Positions 4,841-8,452 of a DNA stretch of 8,452 nucleotides are shown in pieces (positions within the stretch are counted from its first letter, which is position 1; each line of letters starts with the position of its first letter). Origin of the DNA: Pseudomonadota bacterium (GTDB taxonomy: Bacteria; Pseudomonadota; Gammaproteobacteria; Burkholderiales; Burkholderiaceae_C); NCBI GenBank assembly GCA_018241985.1, contig JAFECV010000074.1, positions 1 to 8,452 of the forward strand. The letters run 5' to 3'. The translations under genes and the position numbers were made by a program. Under the pieces are notes generated by a model. The model had not been told where the DNA came from and did no database searches. It saw nothing but the letters and a program-made list of their open reading frames with translations.

Positions 4841-7137
4841 CAGAACGAGGTGCCGATTTGAAACTGGAACCGCTGGATTCTATCGCCGGCGAACTTGCGG
4901 ATCGGCTGCGCGATCGCGAATTTGAGCGGGCCGATCGGCGAGATCCAGCTCAGGCCGACGCCGGCCGATGCGCGCAGCGTGCTCGCCAGCACCGGCTCGT
5001 TGTCGCCCCAGACGTTGCCGACGTCGACGAAGCCGAACATGCGCAGCGTGCGGTCGTTGCCGGCGCCGGGGAACGGCGCGTTCAGTTCGGCGCTGAGGGT
5101 GAGCTTGCGCGTGCCGCCGACGATGAAGCCGGTCACGTCGCGCGGCCCGAGCGTGCCCTGCTCGAAACCGCGCACCGAACCCAAGCCGCCGCCGTAGAAA
5201 TTCTTGAACACCGGGAACAGGCTGTCGCCCAGGCCCTTGCCCGCGCCGACCTCGCCCGCGAAGGCCATCGAGAACTGCTTGTTCAGCGGCACGTACTGCT
5301 GGATCTGGTAGTCGCCCTTCACGTAGCGCGCGGCGCCGGCCACGCCCCATTCGCCGTTCAGCCGCTGCAGCCGGCCCGAGGTCGGGACCAGCGCGCTGTC
5401 GCGGCTGTCCCTGGACCAGCCGATGGTCAGCGGCACGGCGCCGCTGGAGTAGCCGTAGCGTTCCGCGTACTGCAGGTAGACCGCGGGGATCGCGGTGCCG
5501 GGCTCGATCCGGGTGCGCTCCAGGCCGCCGCCGAAGTACACGGTGTCGGTCTCGCTGAACGGCACGCCGAATTTGATGCTGCCGCCCTCGGTGACGAGCT
5601 TGTAGTTGCCGCCCTGGTCCTCGTACGGCACCTGCGACTTGTAGTACAGGTTCAGGGTGCGCGACACGCCGTCGATCGTGAAGTACGGATCGGTGGAGCT
5701 GACCACGATCACCTTGTTGTACTTGCTGGTGTTGACCTGCAGGCCGAGCGAGTTGCCCGAGCCGAACACGTTGTCCTGGCTGATGCCGAAATTGAACGAC
5801 AGCTTGTCCGCGCTGCCGTAGCCGGCGCCGATCGTGATGCTGCCGGTGGGCTTTTCCTTCACGCTGACGTTCAGGTCGACCTCGTCGGGCGCGCCGGGCA
5901 CGTCCTGCGCCTGCACGTTGACCTCGGTGAAGTAGCCGAGTCGGTCGACCCGGTCGCGCGAGAGCTTGATCTTGTCGCCGTCGTACCAGGAGTCCTCGAA
6001 CTGGCGGAATTCGCGCCGGATCACCTCGTCGCGCGTGCGCGTGTTGCCGCTGATGTTGATGCGGCGCACGGACACCCGGCGCGACGGATCGGCGACCAGC
6101 GTGAACGCGACGCGACCGCGCGCGCGGTCGATGTCGGGCCGGGCCTCGACCTTGGCGAACGCGAAGCCGTAGCGCGCGAACTCGTCGGTGAACGCCTTGG
6201 TGGTCGCGGTCACCTCCTCGGCGTCGTATGGTTCGCCGGGCCTGATCTTCACCAGCGACTTGAACAGGTCGTCCTTGCCGAGGTAGTTGCCCTGCAGCGT
6301 GACCCCGCTGACCACGTAGCGCTCGCCCTCGGTGATGTTCACCGTGATGTAGACCGACAGCTTGTCGGGCGAGAGCGCGACCTGCGTCGAGTCAATCCGG
6401 AATTCGAGGTAGCCGTGCGACAGGTAGTACGAGCGCAGCGTCTCGAGGTCGGCGTTGAGCTTGGGGCGCGAATACAGGTCGGACTTGGTGTACCAGCTCA
6501 GCCAGTTGCCGGTGTCGAGGTCGAACAGGTCGCGCAGCGTCGACTCGCTGAACGCCTTGTTGCCGACGACGCGGATCTCCTGGATCTTCGCCGGCTGGCC
6601 CTCGGTGATCGTGAAGGTCAGGTTGACCCGGTTGCGGTCGATCGGCGTGACCGTGGTCACCACCTGCGTGTTGTAGAAGCTCCGGCTCAGGTATTGGCGC
6701 TTGAGTTCCTGCTCGGCCTTGTCGGCCAGCGCATTGTCGAACGGCCGGCCCTCGACCAGGCCGATGTCGCGCATCGCCTTCTTCAGCGCGTCCTTCTTGA
6801 ACTCCTCCGACCCGACGAACTGCACGTCGGCGATCGTCGGCCGTTCCTCGACGACCACGACCAGCACGTCGCCGGTGGTTTCGAGCTTGACGTCCTTGAA
6901 CAGGCCGAGCGCGAACAGCGCGCGGATCGCCGCCGCGCCCTTGTCGTCGGTGTAGGTGTCGCCGACGCGAAACGGCAGCGACGCGAACACCGTGCCCGGC
7001 TCGACGCGCTGCAGTCCTTCGACCCGGATGTCCTTGATCGTGAAAGGTTCGACGGCCGACGCCGCGCCCGCTGCCAGACCGATGACCGCCACCACAGCCG
7101 CGGTGCGCAGACGAAAGCAATCGAAGTAGTTATTCAT
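4840..7137 (-). CDS. bamA: Outer-membrane protein assembly factor BamA
   Basis: BamA is the essential Omp85 core of the BAM complex that folds beta-barrels into the outer membrane. From ATG 7137 the product is 765 residues, somewhat shorter than E. coli BamA (810). Residues 1-28 form a signal peptide (FRLR, hydrophobic core, cleavage after ASA), giving mature VEPFTIKDI. Five POTRA domains follow at roughly 32-99, 100-180, 183-271, 274-352 and 355-429. The 16-strand barrel spans about 430-765, with VRGF of extracellular loop 6 at 655-658 and a C-terminal beta-signal ending in FQIGTSF with terminal Phe. The frame is open to an ATG at 7173, but that would put a 12-residue Gly/Pro-rich extension in front of a normal signal peptide, so 7137 is chosen. 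No good ribosome site is seen. It ends one base into ompH. No frameshift or missing domain is seen. Confidence 0.97.
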   Translation of the reverse strand: MNNYFDCFRLRTAAVVAVIGLAAGAASAVEPFTIKDIRVEGLQRVEPGTVFASLPFRVGDTYTDDKGAAAIRALFALGLFKDVKLETTGDVLVVVVEERPTIADVQFVGSEEFKKDALKKAMRDIGLVEGRPFDNALADKAEQELKRQYLSRSFYNTQVVTTVTPIDRNRVNLTFTITEGQPAKIQEIRVVGNKAFSESTLRDLFDLDTGNWLSWYTKSDLYSRPKLNADLETLRSYYLSHGYLEFRIDSTQVALSPDKLSVYITVNITEGERYVVSGVTLQGNYLGKDDLFKSLVKIRPGEPYDAEEVTATTKAFTDEFARYGFAFAKVEARPDIDRARGRVAFTLVADPSRRVSVRRINISGNTRTRDEVIRREFRQFEDSWYDGDKIKLSRDRVDRLGYFTEVNVQAQDVPGAPDEVDLNVSVKEKPTGSITIGAGYGSADKLSFNFGISQDNVFGSGNSLGLQVNTSKYNKVIVVSSTDPYFTIDGVSRTLNLYYKSQVPYEDQGGNYKLVTEGGSIKFGVPFSETDTVYFGGGLERTRIEPGTAIPAVYLQYAERYGYSSGAVPLTIGWSRDSRDSALVPTSGRLQRLNGEWGVAGAARYVKGDYQIQQYVPLNKQFSMAFAGEVGAGKGLGDSLFPVFKNFYGGGLGSVRGFEQGTLGPRDVTGFIVGGTRKLTLSAELNAPFPGAGNDRTLRMFGFVDVGNVWGDNEPVLASTLRASAGVGLSWISPIGPLKFAIAQPIRKFAGDRIQRFQFQIGTSF

Positions 7138-7150
7138 GAACGAAGGGGTT

Positions 7151-7170
7151 GCCGGCCCCGCGCCGCCGGC
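7151..7170. repeat. GC-rich hairpin in the rseP-bamA spacer
   Basis: GCCGGC at 7151-7156 and again at 7165-7170 can form a 6-bp stem around an 8-base loop. It lies 13 bases before the bamA ATG in the transcript and has no U-tract, so it is not a rho-independent terminator. It might hinder ribosome loading, but GCCGGC is a likely chance sequence in DNA this GC-rich. Confidence 0.4.
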
Positions 7171-7174
7171 CATG

Positions 7175-7219
7175 GGTCAGCTAAAGCGCGGTCATCCAGG
7201 GAGCGGTCAGCCAAAGAGC
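7175..7219. repeat. Degenerate 15-bp tandem repeat (three units) at the rseP 3' end
   Basis: Units 7175-7189, 7190-7204 and 7205-7219 all start GGTCA. Units 1 and 3 match at 13 of 15 positions, and units 2 and 3 at 12 of 15. On the minus strand the unit is close to GCTCTTTGGCTGACC. The unit at 7205-7219 contains the last codons and TGA stop of rseP. Because 15 is a multiple of three, the other two units repeat a TGA in the same frame, 5 and 10 codons downstream. Confidence 0.75.
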
Positions 7220-8452
7220 CGGGCCAGATCATTGAACAGCGCTATCGACATCATCAGCAGCAGAACGGCCACGCCACCGCGCTGCAGCCGTTCCATCCAT
7301 GCCGGGGATACGCTCCTGCCCGTCGCGCCCTCCCAAAGATAATACATCAGGTGTCCTCCATCGAGGACCGGCAGCGGCAGCAGGTTCAGCACGCCGAGGC
7401 TCACGCTGATCACCGCCAGGAACACCAGGTATTGCGACAGGCCGAGGCTGGCCGACTTGCCCGCGTAGTCTGCGATCGTCAGCGGGCCGCTCAGGTTCTT
7501 CAGCGACACCTCGCCGATCACCATCTTGCCGAGCGAGCGCAGCGTCAGCGCCGAAACCTGCCAGGTGCGCGTGACGCCGCCCCAAAGCCCTTCGAGCGGG
7601 CCGTAGCGCACCAGCACCATCTCGAGCGGCGCGCCCACATAGGCGCCGATGCGTCCCACGGTCTTGCCGTCCTCCTGCACCGGCTGCGGCGTCACGTCGA
7701 GCACGATCTGCCGGCCCGCGCGCTCCACGCGCCAGCGCTGCGCGATCGGCTTGCCGCCATCGACCGACGCGCGGATCGCGTCGCGCAGCTGGCGCGCGTC
7801 GTAGATCGGCGTCGTGCCGACCGCATCCACCAGATCGCCCTCGCGCAGGCCGGACCTGCTCGCCGCGCTGCCGGCCATCACCTCGCCGATCACCGGCCGG
7901 CTCCACGGCGCGACGATGCCGACCTTGCGCAGCAGCGTGGCATCGGCATCGCGCGTGTCGATCTGGCTGAGCGGCAGCAGCAGCTCGCGCGCGGCAGTGC
8001 CGTCCGCGCCTCCGATCTGCAGCCGCACGTCGCGCCCGTCCAGCGTGGCGCGGGTCAGCAGCCAGGTCAGCGCATCGAACGAGCGCACCGGCTCGAGCGC
8101 ATCGTCCGCGAACCCGGCGCGCTGCACCAGCTCGCCGCCGTGCAGGCCAGCCTGCGCGGCCACCGAACCCGGCACCGGGCTGCCGAAGATCGCGCGCGGC
8201 TCCTGCATGCCGGTCCAGTTGACCAGCGCGTACAGCAGCACCGCCAGCAGCAGATTCGCGATCGGGCCGGCGGCGACGATCGCCGCGCGCGCCGCCAGCG
8301 GCTGGTTGTTGAACGCCAGGTGCCGCTCCTCGGGCGCGACCGGCGCCTCGCGCTCGTCGAGCATGCGCACGTAGCCGCCGACCGGAAACGCGCCGATCAC
8401 GAACTCGGTCGCTTGGCCCTCTTTCTGGTGCTTCGGCCGCCAGCGCAGCAGC
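7207..8452 (-). CDS. rseP: RIP zinc metalloprotease RseP (site-2 protease), N-terminus outside window
   Basis: RseP is an inner-membrane zinc protease that cuts anti-sigma factor RseA after DegS, releasing sigma-E, and clears signal-peptide remnants. The frame enters at the right edge (LLRWRPKHQKEGQATEF...) and gives 414 visible residues of about 455. The missing start would carry the first transmembrane segment and the HExxH zinc motif. Visible are the membrane-reentrant loop IGAFPVGGYVRMLDERE (19-35), a transmembrane segment (AAIVAAGPIANLLLAVLLYALV, from about 56), two PDZ domains (about 82-150 and 185-257), KNLSGPLTIADYAG (318-331), a third transmembrane segment, the LPVLDGG motif with the third zinc ligand (D364), and a last hydrophobic segment near 393-405. 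A GTG at 8400 is only Val within the conserved loop, not the start. bamA follows after 69 bp. Confidence 0.96.
   Translation of the reverse strand, partial: LLRWRPKHQKEGQATEFVIGAFPVGGYVRMLDEREAPVAPEERHLAFNNQPLAARAAIVAAGPIANLLLAVLLYALVNWTGMQEPRAIFGSPVPGSVAAQAGLHGGELVQRAGFADDALEPVRSFDALTWLLTRATLDGRDVRLQIGGADGTAARELLLPLSQIDTRDADATLLRKVGIVAPWSRPVIGEVMAGSAASRSGLREGDLVDAVGTTPIYDARQLRDAIRASVDGGKPIAQRWRVERAGRQIVLDVTPQPVQEDGKTVGRIGAYVGAPLEMVLVRYGPLEGLWGGVTRTWQVSALTLRSLGKMVIGEVSLKNLSGPLTIADYAGKSASLGLSQYLVFLAVISVSLGVLNLLPLPVLDGGHLMYYLWEGATGRSVSPAWMERLQRGGVAVLLLMMSIALFNDLARLFG

Noticed and set aside
3524..4861. Plus-strand open frame opposite lpxD and skp
   Set aside because: It covers two intact conserved minus-strand genes, the translation shows no motif, and it is a composition artefact.
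7138..7206. Sigma-E type promoter in front of bamA
   Set aside because: I found no convincing GGAACTT/TCTGA-like pair in the spacer or its near surroundings, so none is called. Sites deeper inside rseP cannot be judged by eye.

Overview
This window is a GC-rich chromosomal stretch from a Gram-negative bacterium. It is very probably a betaproteobacterium of the order Burkholderiales, and the protein sequences look most like Comamonadaceae and relatives; that placement is from memory of the families, not a search. Every protein gene is on the minus strand, so transcription runs from the right end (8452) to the left end (1). Gene order in transcription order is rseP (5' end missing), bamA, ompH/skp, lpxD, fabZ, lpxA, a 233-bp inverted-repeat element, lpxB, rnhB, and the first codons of a TrmH/SpoU-family RNA methyltransferase. 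This is the classical envelope-biogenesis cluster of Proteobacteria.

The genes are packed tightly. Spacing is 69 bp for rseP-bamA, a 1-base overlap for bamA-ompH, 22 bp for ompH-lpxD, ATGA overlaps for lpxD-fabZ and rnhB-methyltransferase, 8 bp for fabZ-lpxA, and about 28 bases of overlap for lpxB-rnhB. One operon is the natural reading. I could not support an internal promoter or a rho-independent terminator. RseP is the intramembrane protease of the envelope stress response. BamA inserts outer-membrane beta-barrels, and Skp/OmpH carries unfolded outer-membrane proteins to it. LpxD, LpxA and LpxB make the lipid A precursor, and FabZ feeds the 3-hydroxyacyl-ACP pool shared by fatty-acid and lipid A synthesis. 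RnhB and the methyltransferase are housekeeping nucleic-acid enzymes that often trail this cluster.

The one clear interruption is 1825-2057, between lpxA and lpxB. It has 32-bp terminal inverted repeats (31/32 identical) that end in TA on both sides, and two further long hairpins fill the inside. It looks like a non-autonomous, MITE-like element inserted at a TA inside the TAG stop codon of lpxA. Removing it in silico restores the stop and an 18-nt spacer to lpxB. A second anomaly is a short AT-rich, stem-loop-containing patch inside lpxB (about 1111-1166) with codon use unlike the rest of the gene. It resembles short repeats I remember from Comamonadaceae intergenic DNA. A third is a degenerate 15-bp x 3 tandem repeat across the end of rseP, giving three in-frame TGA stops. 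The rest is ordinary, intact, conserved core genome.
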